A stretch of 64,000 nt of DNA, from positions 1 to 64,000 of the forward strand of contig JAFWYP010000018.1 in the NCBI GenBank assembly GCA_017517665.1. Direction: 5' to 3'. This document shows positions 7,243-14,631 of this stretch, in pieces (position 1 is the first letter of the stretch; each line of letters starts with the position of its first letter). The position numbers and the translations under genes are program-made. This stretch comes from Clostridia bacterium (GTDB lineage Bacteria > Bacillota > Clostridia > Oscillospirales > Acutalibacteraceae). Below the pieces are notes generated by a model. That model searched no databases. It saw only the letters and a program-made list of their open reading frames with translations, and was not told where the DNA came from.

Positions 7243-7566
7243 ATGGAAGCGTTTCAAGCATTCTTGGGATTTATTCTCGGCGTAATAATATTTCTTCTCA
7301 TACTATATAACCTAAAAATTATATTTATGGGATATCCAGTAATGATTTTCTTCTTTATGATTTCACTTGCAATCGGTATGATTCTTGCAAAAATATTCAG
7401 TTGGCTTGTAGTAATATTGATTGTTATAGGCATTGTTTTGTTTATACTTTCAAAATTTCTATTAAATGATTCACCGCCAAGTGATAAAGAAGGAGAAGAA
7501 GAAGCAACAACCGAGAATGAAACTCCAAAAGCAAACGAGCAAGAAACAAACACAACAGAAGAATAA
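7243..7566 (+). CDS. Small membrane protein with acidic tail
   Basis: This 107-residue product has hydrophobic segments at about residues 5-24, 30-48 and 52-72, giving two or three membrane helices. A polar, Glu/Thr-rich cytoplasmic-type tail (SDKEGEEEATTENETPKANE and on) follows. The start has GGGGGTG five bases upstream. The gene follows the Mor-like gene by 18 bp and precedes two single-helix membrane proteins. I do not recognise the family. A role at the cell envelope, such as mating-channel accessory, entry exclusion or signalling, would be guesswork. Confidence 0.6.
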   Translation: MEAFQAFLGFILGVIIFLLILYNLKIIFMGYPVMIFFFMISLAIGMILAKIFSWLVVILIVIGIVLFILSKFLLNDSPPSDKEGEEEATTENETPKANEQETNTTEE

Positions 7567-7585
7567 ATAAAAAGGAGCAACAAAA

Positions 7586-8167
7586 ATGGCAAACAACTAC
7601 AAAGAGAAACTCAATGAAATGGCAAATGAAGTAAAAAACACGGCAAATTCAATCGCAACCGAAGAAAACAAGCAAAAACTTGCAGAAGCAGCAAATACAA
7701 CGATGAAAAAAGCAAAGTCACTTGACAAAAAGACCTTGGCAATAATCGCAGCAGTTGTTGTGGCAGTAATTGCGGTATCATCTTTGTTTGGCAATGGAGC
7801 TGAAAAAGATGCAATAAAAGCTGTTGAAAAACATATGGAAGAACAGGGCTATGAGGTAACCAATTTAAAGGTCGAAGAAACATTTGAATTCAAATACAAG
7901 AAAAGCAATGCATTTGATAGCGGTGATACAGAGTTTATTGCAATAATCATCGGCGAATATAAAGGTGAGAAAGCAAAGGAAGAAGGCAGAAAATATTTCT
8001 GCTGCGAATATTCCTTCATGGACTATAAGGACAAAGACAAGGGCGACTATGACAACTTCAGTCCTCAAAGTTTCAATGAGAAATCTTATATAAAAGATGC
8101 CGTAGACTCCGTAATTGAATATAACAAAGACCGTGAAAAGCAGCTTAAAAAGAATGGTGATATATAA
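7586..8167 (+). CDS. Single-helix membrane protein, unknown
   Basis: The 193-residue protein begins with a lysine-rich amphipathic helix (residues 1-48), then one membrane helix (LAIIAAVVVAVIAVSSLFG, about 50-70) and a soluble domain of about 120 residues with a KKYFCCEYSF-like stretch. The segment after the helix, SLFGNGAEKDAIKAVEKHM, resembles SLFGGNKSEKALEEYIAEYY in the next gene, which suggests the two are distant paralogues. AAAAGGAG lies upstream of the ATG. No known domain is recognised. Confidence 0.6.
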   Translation: MANNYKEKLNEMANEVKNTANSIATEENKQKLAEAANTTMKKAKSLDKKTLAIIAAVVVAVIAVSSLFGNGAEKDAIKAVEKHMEEQGYEVTNLKVEETFEFKYKKSNAFDSGDTEFIAIIIGEYKGEKAKEEGRKYFCCEYSFMDYKDKDKGDYDNFSPQSFNEKSYIKDAVDSVIEYNKDREKQLKKNGDI

Positions 8168-8186
8168 AAATAAAGTGGTGAAAAAC

Positions 8187-8642
8187 ATGAGTGACAATAC
8201 AATCAACACTTCGACAGAATCAGTTGAATCCCCCTCAACTAAACCCAAGAAAAAACTTAAAACAATTGTAATTGTTGCAGTTGCTTTTATAGTTGCAATA
8301 GGTGTGTTTTCATTATTCGGCGGTAACAAGAGCGAAAAAGCACTTGAAGAATATATTGCCGAGTATTACAATGATGAAATCAAAAAAATCAAAGAGGTAT
8401 GGAGCAAGGAATACGAAGTTGATTTAGGCTACAACAATTGGGTTGATACAGAGGCAGTTATATATCAAGTAATAGGCGAAGATTTATACTATGCCTGCTT
8501 GGTTACAACTGCAGGTGATTATGTAGATATAGAGGCACAGGTCTATTCGGAAAAATCAGATATGAAAGACGGTCTGAAAGAATTAGAAGAAGTTGCTAAA
8601 TACGCCATTAAAGACGGCAAAAAAGAAGGTATTATAAAGTAA
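8187..8642 (+). CDS. Single-helix membrane protein, paralogue of the preceding gene
   Basis: I chose the ATG at 8187 (AGTGGTG just upstream), giving 151 residues. The upstream in-frame ATG at 8115 overlaps the previous gene by 53 bases and lacks a ribosome site. A Ser/Thr/Lys-rich N-terminus is followed by one membrane helix (TIVIVAVAFIVAIGVFSLFG) and an acidic soluble domain of about 100 residues. It has the same architecture and a similar post-helix motif as the gene at 7586. Function is unknown. Confidence 0.6.
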   Translation: MSDNTINTSTESVESPSTKPKKKLKTIVIVAVAFIVAIGVFSLFGGNKSEKALEEYIAEYYNDEIKKIKEVWSKEYEVDLGYNNWVDTEAVIYQVIGEDLYYACLVTTAGDYVDIEAQVYSEKSDMKDGLKELEEVAKYAIKDGKKEGIIK

Positions 8643-8647
8643 TCAAA

Positions 8648-8686
8648 TCCCGTTCAATCGGACAAAACCGACTGAACGGGATTTTT
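8648..8686 (+). terminator. Intrinsic terminator
   Basis: A 14 bp stem (TCCCGTTCAATCGG / CCGACTGAACGGGA, one G-U type mismatch) has the loop ACAAAA and ends in TTTTTG. It closes the Mor-like and membrane-protein transcript of the element. Confidence 0.9.
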
Positions 8687-8701
8687 GTATAAGGAGGCAA
8701 T

Positions 8702-8773
8702 ATGCAATATTTTATTCTTGGATTTGTGGTAGGATTCACAGTATTATCCGTCACAGACAAAGCATTTCTTTGA
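8702..8773 (+). CDS. 23-codon hydrophobic micro-ORF
   Basis: AAGGAGG four bases before the ATG opens a 23-codon frame (MQYFILGFVVGFTVLSVTDK then AFL) that is almost entirely one hydrophobic helix. It is followed 17 bp later by another short ORF with its own ribosome site. It may be a micro-membrane-protein or a leader. The ribosome site is the main support. Confidence 0.45.
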   Translation: MQYFILGFVVGFTVLSVTDKAFL

Positions 8774-8790
8774 AAGGTAGGTGAAAAATA

Positions 8791-8931
8791 ATGTTATCAG
8801 CTTTATTTGTAACAACAGCATTATCCGCTTCGGCTAAAACGGCAATAGAACTTTTCGGTTGCGGTGTGGTTGCAGCAATGAATCTCTACTGCGGAACTAA
8901 GCTTCCGAGAAACAAGAGGGCAAAATCATGA
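8791..8931 (+). CDS. 46-codon small protein
   Basis: An ATG at 8791 with AGGTAGGTG upstream opens a 46-codon frame, MLSALFVTTALSASAKTAIE followed by LFGCGVVAAMNLYCG and a basic tail PRNKRAKS. The first 30 residues are hydrophobic with small residues, so it may be membrane-inserted. It ends in TGA overlapping the ATG of the next gene (ATGA), which indicates translational coupling and supports its being a real gene. No family is recognised. Confidence 0.55.
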   Translation: MLSALFVTTALSASAKTAIELFGCGVVAAMNLYCGTKLPRNKRAKS

Positions 8932-9350
8932 CAATAATCAATACTCTTAATGACATTGAAGAAAGCAACCTCGATTTCCGTCTGAAACACTACTTAAACA
9001 AGCGTTTTCGTGTCCTTTCCCAATCATTAAAAACTGAAAATTTAGTATGCTTCGGTTCAATATTTGTATTTGATGATGTTTCTGATTCAAGCACTCTTTC
9101 TGACATCGGCATACATTGTCAGCCGTCCGAAATAATCTTTGAAAGCGTTACAAAAATCCATATCTTACACAGCCGAGAGGAATACAACATTCTTCTTGGC
9201 TGTGTTGTTTTAAACAATGATTATGCGGTTGATATTGTATGCATAGAAGGCATAGGCAATAAAGAACTTGAAGCAAATATGATTTCAAACATTGACCGAG
9301 AAGAAATATGGTTTTATCCACAAGGAGAACAAAATGAACAACACAATTGA
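8928..9350 (+). CDS. Hypothetical protein of the element
   Basis: This 140-residue soluble protein is coupled by an ATGA overlap to the preceding small ORF and overlaps the DUF1643 gene by 17 bases. It has a helical N-terminus (DIEESNLDFRLKHYLNKRFR) and then alternating beta segments such as LVCFGSIFVFDDV and NILLGCVVLNNDYAVDIVCI. I do not recognise a family or active site. The tight packing with DUF1643 suggests they act together. Confidence 0.55.
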   Translation: MTIINTLNDIEESNLDFRLKHYLNKRFRVLSQSLKTENLVCFGSIFVFDDVSDSSTLSDIGIHCQPSEIIFESVTKIHILHSREEYNILLGCVVLNNDYAVDIVCIEGIGNKELEANMISNIDREEIWFYPQGEQNEQHN

Positions 9351-9825
9351 AAGAACAAGCGAAATAAAAACAACGGCAATATTCAGCAAGGATTTGAAAC
9401 ACAGATATTGTCTGAAAATTGAGTGGAACAATAAAAAGAAATCTTGTGCCATTCTGATGACATACCCAAGCACGGCAGACGAATTCATCCTCGACCAAAC
9501 AACAATGCTCGTCAGAAACGGGGCAATCAAAAACGACTTCGGCTCTGTTTCAATCGTCAACATCTTTTCGCTTCTTGAAGCCGAACTCCCCAAAAGCGAC
9601 AGAATAAACGCTTCTGTTGTTCTTCGGGAGTGTTCCGATGCTGACATCATCCTCGTTGCATTCGGCAGGAATACGGCACACCAGGAGCAAAAAGAACGGA
9701 TGCTTGAAATGCTCACAGACTACAAAGACAAGCTCCACACCATCATTGACAAAAACGGCAGTCCGTACTCTCACCCTCTTTCGCCCAAGGCAAGAGAATG
9801 GAAAATCGAGAAGCTGAAAATCTGA
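9334..9825 (+). CDS. DUF1643 family protein
   Basis: The start at 9334 (GGAG six bases upstream) gives 163 residues. The protein carries the DUF1643 (PF07799) pattern: RYCLKIEWN, then AILMTYPSTADEFILDQTTM, the VSIVNIFSLLEAELPKS block, and a Rossmann-like ADIILVAFGRNT followed by a short C-terminal DKNGSPYSHPLSPKAREWK. DUF1643 proteins are common on plasmids and integrative elements, and their biochemistry is unknown. A hairpin follows, so this is the last gene of its transcript. Confidence 0.85.
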   Translation: MNNTIERTSEIKTTAIFSKDLKHRYCLKIEWNNKKKSCAILMTYPSTADEFILDQTTMLVRNGAIKNDFGSVSIVNIFSLLEAELPKSDRINASVVLRECSDADIILVAFGRNTAHQEQKERMLEMLTDYKDKLHTIIDKNGSPYSHPLSPKAREWKIEKLKI

Positions 9826-9831
9826 ACGAAG

Positions 9832-9871
9832 CAAGGCAAAGTATTTTTAAAAAATCCGATACTTTGCCTTG
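9832..9871 (+). terminator. Stem-loop, probable terminator
   Basis: A 13 bp stem (CAAGGCAAAGTAT / ATACTTTGCCTTG) with a 14 nt loop directly follows the DUF1643 stop. The trailing sequence GATTTTCGGATTTTC is only moderately U-rich. Confidence 0.6.
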
Positions 9872-10072
9872 GATTTTCGGATTTTCGGGAAAGTCGCCGT
9901 TTCACCGCCTTGAACAAAGGCAAACGCATTTTCAAAAAGTGGATTTTTTTTGGAAAAACTCCAAAGTGAATCCGTTCATAAAAAATTAATAAATTCAACT
10001 GCCACAGCCATATAGGCATAACAAGTTATGGGTATAACCGAGTGTTCATAAAACAACCCGATTTTGCACCTA
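9872..10072. other. Gene-free stretch upstream of the DUF927 gene
   Basis: No gene is seen here. The stretch contains two GTTCATAAAA-type words (about 9975 and 10043), A/T-tracts around 9943-9960 and the small dyad ATAACAAGTTAT (about 10018-10029). Its place upstream of the helicase-like gene would suit a replication origin or control region, but I see no clear iterons. Confidence 0.3.
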
Positions 10073-10101
10073 TTGACGAATTGTAATTTTCTGCGTAACA
10101 T
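10073..10101 (+). promoter_or_regulatory. Probable promoter of the DUF927 gene
   Basis: TTGACG (10073-10078) and TAACAT (10096-10101) are separated by 17 bases, about 35 bases before the gene start. The match is good at -35 and moderate at -10. Confidence 0.6.
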
Positions 10102-10135
10102 ATAAGTACAGTCCAGACGAAAGGAGGCGAAAAAT

Positions 10136-11833
10136 ATGAGTACAATCGATTTTTCAAAAAAATACAAATTATCGGATGAAGGTTTTTTAAAAGCCAAAGA
10201 GTCGGTTGTTTTTCCGTATTTTTTCAAAGGTGAAAACGGAAAATGCACATTTATCTGTCGAATAGTCTCAAATAAAGATAAAACATATAATTTCATTTCA
10301 AGTGGCATAGAAGTATCAAAAAAATATATTGACTTAGACAGTGGAAAAGTTAAATTTTTAATAACATACAATAACGGCATAAAAATGTCGAAAAAATATG
10401 CAGAGCGTTCCATTCTTTCAAAAAGCGGAATTGAAAAACTTATAAACTACGGTGTTTCATTCAACACAGATAAACCTAAACATTTGATTAATTATCTTAT
10501 GGCTTCGGAACAGATTGCCCCCGTTGAATATTCACACACCCAACTCGGATGGGATAAGCTGAATGGAAAAACCGTTTTCAAAAGCGGAAAACTTATTTCA
10601 GCCGATGAAAGCGGTGCAAAAAGCACATATTTCGGAAACCTTGACCTTGTTCCTTCGGGAAGCAGGGAAAAGTGGTTCGAAATGGTCAAAACGGAAGTCA
10701 TAGGCAATATTCCTTTGACAACCGTTATGCTCGCTGGTTTTGCAAGTCCGATACTCGGCTACTTGAACCAAAAGTATGACCTTGGTTCTGTTTTGCTTAA
10801 CCTATCAAATTCCAGCAGTAAAGGAAAAACAACTGCGGCTATGCTTGCGACAAGCGTATTCGGCAATCCTGCGATGAACAAGTCAACGCTAATCACATTT
10901 AATGCAACTAATAATGCTCTCGTCAACTTTGCGTCACAATGCAATTCGCATACAATCGCCCTTGATGAAGCGGTCATTAGTACAGCAAGCGATGTGACAA
11001 AGCAATTATATACCCTTTGTTCTGGCAGGGATAAACTTCGCCTTAATACGGATAGCGAGCTTAAAGAAGCATCCACTTTTTCCTCTTTCATAATTTCAAC
11101 AGCCGAGTTTGATTTGATACCAGATTCAGCTACAAATGGCATCAGAGCGAGAGTCTTTGAACTTAAAGATACTTTCACTACATCAGCCGAAAACAGCGTT
11201 AAAATCAAGTCAATCGTAGCCGAAAACTACGGCTTTGCAGGAGCAGAATTCGTTGAATTTTTATTAAAAGAAAAAATAAATAATATTGAAAAAGACTATC
11301 TTAAATGTCAGTCTGAACTTATGAGTGAATATAACGAAGAATTTGCCCCTTGCAAAAAAGGAGAATTGACCGAGAGGGTATTTTCAAAACTCGCAATTTT
11401 ATTACAAACTGCGATATATTTTGAAAAATGCTTCGGCATAAAAATAGAAGGAAATTTTATCGAGTATCTCAAAAAGATTGAAAAAAGCGTTCAAGGCAAT
11501 TCCGATAGGTCGGCATTCCTTCTTGAATGCATCAAACGCTCTGTCGGAGACAACGCAAGCAAATACATCACAAATCCGAGCAATGCATTTTCGGGTGCTC
11601 TCGGCAAAATCACAACAGACAGCAAAGGTACAAAAAAAATAATAATTACTGTTTCAGAAGCTAATCGTATTTTTGAAGTAAACAACATTGAAAATCCGAA
11701 AAATCTTCTCCAACAGTTAAAGAAAGACAAAATATTGCTTTGCGAAAAAGACAGATTATACAAAAGAATTCAGCTCTGTCCCTTTACACACGTAAAGCAA
11801 CATTGCTATGAATTTATCGTAGATATGATTTAA
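10136..11833 (+). CDS. DUF927 domain protein (helicase/primase-like)
   Basis: The 565-residue protein fits the DUF927 (PF06048) family of mobile-element ATPases. A beta-rich N-terminus (about 1-130) contains SHTQLGWDKLNGKTVF. A central domain has GYLNQKYDLGSVLLNLSNSS followed by SKGKTTAAMLATSVFG, a Walker A-like loop near residue 228. TIALDEAVI near 281 acts as a Walker B-like segment, and ISTAEFDLIPDSATNGIRAR as a sensor or arginine-finger region. Such proteins are thought to unwind DNA or prime replication. AAAGGAGG precedes the ATG. It is the largest protein of the element besides the recombinase and is its likely replication or mobilisation ATPase. Confidence 0.8.
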   Translation: MSTIDFSKKYKLSDEGFLKAKESVVFPYFFKGENGKCTFICRIVSNKDKTYNFISSGIEVSKKYIDLDSGKVKFLITYNNGIKMSKKYAERSILSKSGIEKLINYGVSFNTDKPKHLINYLMASEQIAPVEYSHTQLGWDKLNGKTVFKSGKLISADESGAKSTYFGNLDLVPSGSREKWFEMVKTEVIGNIPLTTVMLAGFASPILGYLNQKYDLGSVLLNLSNSSSKGKTTAAMLATSVFGNPAMNKSTLITFNATNNALVNFASQCNSHTIALDEAVISTASDVTKQLYTLCSGRDKLRLNTDSELKEASTFSSFIISTAEFDLIPDSATNGIRARVFELKDTFTTSAENSVKIKSIVAENYGFAGAEFVEFLLKEKINNIEKDYLKCQSELMSEYNEEFAPCKKGELTERVFSKLAILLQTAIYFEKCFGIKIEGNFIEYLKKIEKSVQGNSDRSAFLLECIKRSVGDNASKYITNPSNAFSGALGKITTDSKGTKKIIITVSEANRIFEVNNIENPKNLLQQLKKDKILLCEKDRLYKRIQLCPFTHVKQHCYEFIVDMI

Positions 11834-11852
11834 AAGAAAGGAGGTATTCTCA

Positions 11853-12236
11853 ATGGACATATCAATCCTTGAGAATGCGAAAAAATTCAAACGCATTCCG
11901 AAGCAATCAAACGCTCAAAGAAGCTGCATTACTATAGTATATGCTCCAACGGGCAAGAGAATTGAACTTTCCAAAAAAGTTCACGAAATGCTTGGTAATG
12001 CCGAAAAGGTCGAGTTCTTATTCGACAGCGACAAAAAAGTTCTTATAGTTTACCCCGATGAAAACGGTTCATCGGTAAAAATCAATAAGAACAAAGCCGT
12101 TGTTTATGATTCTGAACTTATCAAGGAAATCATAACCGAATTCAACCTCGATTTCGAAAACCGTTCAAGCATGGGATTCGAAAAATTTGAAGCCGTTGAA
12201 GGCAAAGAAAATACCGTCTGTATTTTCCTTAAATAA
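11853..12236 (+). CDS. Hypothetical protein downstream of DUF927
   Basis: This 127-residue protein is preceded by AAAGGAGG and follows the DUF927 gene by 19 bp. It has a basic N-terminus (AKKFKRIPKQSNAQR) and a beta-rich body (CITIVYAPTGKRIELSKKV, KVEFLFDSDKKVLIVYPDEN). This layout would suit a small DNA-binding accessory protein, but I recognise no family. Coupling to the helicase-like gene is the main clue. Confidence 0.55.
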   Translation: MDISILENAKKFKRIPKQSNAQRSCITIVYAPTGKRIELSKKVHEMLGNAEKVEFLFDSDKKVLIVYPDENGSSVKINKNKAVVYDSELIKEIITEFNLDFENRSSMGFEKFEAVEGKENTVCIFLK

Positions 12237-12312
12237 AAGCACCTCTTGTGCTTATCACAAAATTAGCTAAAAGCTAATCCCAAGGGTTTATAACCGTCCC
12301 GAGCTTCTCGGG
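12237..12312 (+). promoter_or_regulatory. Three consecutive hairpins in the leader of a 46-codon ORF
   Basis: Three short stem-loops follow each other: AAGCAC-CTCTT-GTGCTT (12237-12253), ATTAGCT...AGCTAAT (about 12262-12278) and CCCGAG-CTT-CTCGGG (12298-12312). The GGGAGGTG ribosome site follows 19 bases later. The first may end the previous gene. The set could form a regulatory leader. Confidence 0.45.
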
Positions 12313-12343
12313 AAAGATAAAATAACTCACGGGAGGTGCAAAC

Positions 12344-12484
12344 ATGAAAGAGCTTAATTTCTGTGTCATTTCAAAAAATGAAGATGAGAAACAAAGCGGT
12401 GATTTCACTGCGGATAATGACCTCTTTAATGAGGTGGTTTCTATAATAACAGAAGAAATAATATTTAAAATCGAAAATAAATAA
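12344..12484 (+). CDS. 46-codon acidic small protein
   Basis: GGGAGGTG five bases before the ATG opens a 46-codon frame: MKELNFCVISKNEDEKQSGD, then FTADNDLFNEVVSIITEEII and a short FKIENK tail. The product is acidic with a likely C-terminal helix. Its position, 118 bases before the recombinase and behind three leader hairpins, would suit a small regulator such as a recombination directionality factor or anti-repressor, but that is speculation. No family is recognised. Confidence 0.5.
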   Translation: MKELNFCVISKNEDEKQSGDFTADNDLFNEVVSIITEEIIFKIENK

Positions 12485-12505
12485 ATTTGAAATATAATGA
12501 CACAA

Positions 12506-12541
12506 CGCCCGACTACAACTTAAAAAAATTGCAGTCGGGCG
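12506..12541 (+). terminator. Stem-loop, probable terminator
   Basis: A 13 bp stem with one mismatch (CGCCCGACTACAA / TTGCAGTCGGGCG) has an A-rich 10 nt loop. The following TAACTATCTCTATTTT is only moderately U-rich. It separates the 46-codon gene from the recombinase. Confidence 0.6.
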
Positions 12542-12601
12542 TAACTATCTCTATTTTAAAAAATATATTATAACTTTGAATAAAAACAAGGAGTGATTTT
12601 T

Positions 12602-14263
12602 ATGAGCGAAACACTTGAACATATTAACTTACAACCTGCGGTAGGATATTGCCGTTATTCATCAAACGCACAACGTGAAGAATCAATCGCAGCACAAAAA
12701 AGAGCCATCGGAAGCTACTGTGCAATAAGCGGCTACGAAATCGTCGAATGGTATTGCGATGAAGCCGTTTCGGGTACAACCGATAAAAGACCCGAATTCC
12801 AACGCCTCATTTCTGATATTGAAAACCATAAAGTAAAAACGCTTATTGTGCATAAATTAGACCGCTTTTCGAGAAATAAAAAAGATACGTTTAATTATAT
12901 GGATTTATGCGAAGATTGCGGAGTAAAGCTTATTTCTGTTTCAGAACCTATCGGAAATTCACCTGCAGACAAAATGATGGTGACTGTTCTTTCGGGTATA
13001 AATGAATATTACTCGCTGAACCTTTCAGGCGAAGTAATGAAGGGCATGAAGGAAAACGCCTACAAATGCGAATCTACGGGCGGTCCGCCCCCTCTCGGCT
13101 ATGATATGGTGAATAAAAAGCTTGTCATCAACGAAAAGGAAGCAGAAGCAGTCAGACTAATCTATGAAATGTGTGCCGAAGGATATGGCTACGGAAAGAT
13201 TATTGACCGCTTAAATCTTCTCGGATACAGAACTAAAAAAGGCAATAAATTCGCAAAAAATTCTTTATGCGACTTAATTACAAACGAAAAATACAAGGGT
13301 GTTTATGTTTTTAATAAACGCTCAAGTAAAGCAAAGAGAGATAAAAAGCGTAACAACCACAAATACAAACCAGATGAAGAAATCATCAGAATCCCTGGCG
13401 GATGCCCTGCAATAGTCAGCGAGGAGCTTTGGAATAAAGCAAATTCGGTTCGCAAGGTCACTGGCAAATTCAAATCCAACGCCAAAAGACAGTACCTTCT
13501 CACAGGTATGCTCGTATGCGGTGAGTGTGGTGCGAAAATGCACGGTAATTTGAGAACATCAACAAAAGGTCACAAGTATATGACATACAGATGCAACAAC
13601 CGCATCAATCAGCACTCTTGCAGTAAAAAAGAAATCAGAACCGAAATCGTTGACGATTTTGTACTTGATGAGATTTTCAAAAACTTTTTCACTGATGCAA
13701 CCATCAGCAAATTAACAGATGCCGTAAACAAGCATAAAAGCAAAATCCTTTCATCAAACGACAGATATCAGAATGTGAAAGAAGGACTTGAAGCCGACAT
13801 TAAAACAAGAGATGTTTTGATTGAAGCATTAGAGGAAACAAGCAGCATCGCAATCAGTTCAAGAATCAAAGAAATCGAAGAAAAAATAGCCACCTCTCAA
13901 AGCTTCATTCTCAACTATAAAAAAGCTTGCAGAACAAAGCTCACCGATGATGATATAAAAGCTGCTCTTGAACCTCTCAAAGAGCGTATGAAAAAGGCTG
14001 AAAGCATTGAGCAAACAAAGCTTATTCTTTCACATCTGATTGATAAAATAGTAATCAGCGACAGCGAAATAACCTTATATCTTAAATTCTCCGTTCCTCA
14101 AAGTGAGGAAGAAAAAGCGGAAGAAATTGACGTTGAGCCTTTTGTTTTTGACTCAACAATAAGCAGAAAAGCAATTGAAACATATAAATCCTTAAATCAG
14201 GAATTATACGTCAGTCCTGATATGTTTAAAACCAGATTAAAATCATTCACATACAGAAACTAA
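12602..14263 (+). CDS. Large serine recombinase (element integrase)
   Basis: The start at 12602 (AAGGAG eight bases upstream) gives 553 residues. The N-terminal resolvase domain has VGYCRYSSNAQREESIAAQ with catalytic Ser20, and later KLDRFSRNKKDTF. The Recombinase domain follows (GGPPPLGYDMVNKKLVINEK, NEKYKGVYVFNKR). A zinc ribbon starts with GMLVCGECGAKM and continues to YRCNN...HSC. A C-terminal coiled coil spans about 370-500. Such enzymes integrate elements by attP x attB crossover and need a directionality factor to excise. The gene lies 220 bp from the tRNA-Val repeat and is the obvious candidate for inserting this element. Confidence 0.95.
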   Translation: MSETLEHINLQPAVGYCRYSSNAQREESIAAQKRAIGSYCAISGYEIVEWYCDEAVSGTTDKRPEFQRLISDIENHKVKTLIVHKLDRFSRNKKDTFNYMDLCEDCGVKLISVSEPIGNSPADKMMVTVLSGINEYYSLNLSGEVMKGMKENAYKCESTGGPPPLGYDMVNKKLVINEKEAEAVRLIYEMCAEGYGYGKIIDRLNLLGYRTKKGNKFAKNSLCDLITNEKYKGVYVFNKRSSKAKRDKKRNNHKYKPDEEIIRIPGGCPAIVSEELWNKANSVRKVTGKFKSNAKRQYLLTGMLVCGECGAKMHGNLRTSTKGHKYMTYRCNNRINQHSCSKKEIRTEIVDDFVLDEIFKNFFTDATISKLTDAVNKHKSKILSSNDRYQNVKEGLEADIKTRDVLIEALEETSSIAISSRIKEIEEKIATSQSFILNYKKACRTKLTDDDIKAALEPLKERMKKAESIEQTKLILSHLIDKIVISDSEITLYLKFSVPQSEEEKAEEIDVEPFVFDSTISRKAIETYKSLNQELYVSPDMFKTRLKSFTYRN

Positions 14264-14266
14264 AAT

Positions 14267-14305
14267 TTGGGCAGACACAACACCGTGTCTGCCCAAACTC
14301 TTTGC
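14267..14305 (+). terminator. Intrinsic terminator of the recombinase gene
   Basis: A perfect 12 bp stem (TTGGGCAGACAC / GTGTCTGCCCAA) with a 6 nt loop is followed by ACTCTTTGCTTTTTTG. The remaining 14306-14484 holds no gene, only a second dyad (ATGCACGGG / CCCGTGCAT, 14454-14481) just after the tRNA 3' end. Confidence 0.85.
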
Positions 14306-14484
14306 TTTTTTGAACCGTTCCGAACGAATTCACAACGGCAACAAATTTCGATTTGAGAATAAAAACCACTTCAAATTCCTCGTTTTTGCACGCAAAAACA
14401 TCGGAACATAGAAATTTTTGCTTTTCCGCTCTCAAAAAGCCGTTGCATGAGAAATGCACGGGCATAAATATACCCGTGCATTCA

Positions 14485-14499
14485 TTGGTGGACATTAAC
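14485..14499. other. attR-like direct repeat (tRNA-Val 3' end)
   Basis: This is the second copy of TTGGTGGACATTAAC. Bases from 14486 on are the acceptor end of tRNA-Val with CCA. Insertion here leaves the tRNA intact and places the element downstream of it. Confidence 0.7.
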
Positions 14500-14561
14500 G
14501 GACTCGAACCGCTGACCCTTCGCACGTCAAGCGAATGCTCTACCAGCTGAGCTAAATGTCC
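14486..14561 (-). tRNA. tRNA-Val (GAC)
   Basis: This is a 76 nt cloverleaf with an encoded CCA. The acceptor GGACATT pairs with AATGTCC, the D arm is GCTC/GAGC, the anticodon stem is TTCGC/GCGAA around the loop TTGACGT (anticodon GAC), and the T arm contains TTCGAGT. It reads GUC and GUU valine codons. It is transcribed alone from a consensus promoter and serves as the attachment site of the 7.9 kb element. Confidence 0.95.
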
Positions 14562-14588
14562 GTATGCGTCCTTTCGGGCGCAGGTGAT

Positions 14589-14617
14589 ATTATATAGAAA
14601 GACGGCATTTTTGTCAA
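14589..14617 (-). promoter_or_regulatory. tRNA-Val promoter
   Basis: On the minus strand TTGACA (14612-14617) and TATAAT (14589-14594) are separated by 17 bases, a perfect consensus, about 30 bases before the tRNA. Confidence 0.9.
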
Positions 14618-14631
14618 GAGGTTATTTCAGT

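Larger units (their letters stand above)
6632..14499. mobile_element. Integrated element in tRNA-Val, about 7.9 kb
   Basis: The segment is bounded by a 15 bp direct repeat. The right copy is the tRNA-Val 3' end, and a serine recombinase gene lies immediately inside that end. All genes between are on the plus strand and are typical cargo of small elements: a Mor-like regulator, small membrane proteins, DUF1643, a DUF927 helicase-like protein and tiny unknown ORFs. No relaxase, type IV secretion, capsid or terminase gene is visible. Coding is rich in AAA/GAA codons compared with the flanking core genes. It is best read as an integrative mobilizable or satellite-like element, and excision has not been shown. 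Confidence 0.7.

Noticed and set aside
7597-7883. Minus-strand frames opposite the membrane-protein gene at 7586
   Set aside because: Repetitive Leu/Phe reading of an A-rich gene on the other strand, with no start signal.
14454-14481. Dyad after the tRNA as tRNA terminator
   Set aside because: It is followed by TTCTCATGCAACGG rather than a U-tract, and it lies inside the element, so it may be an element-end hairpin instead.
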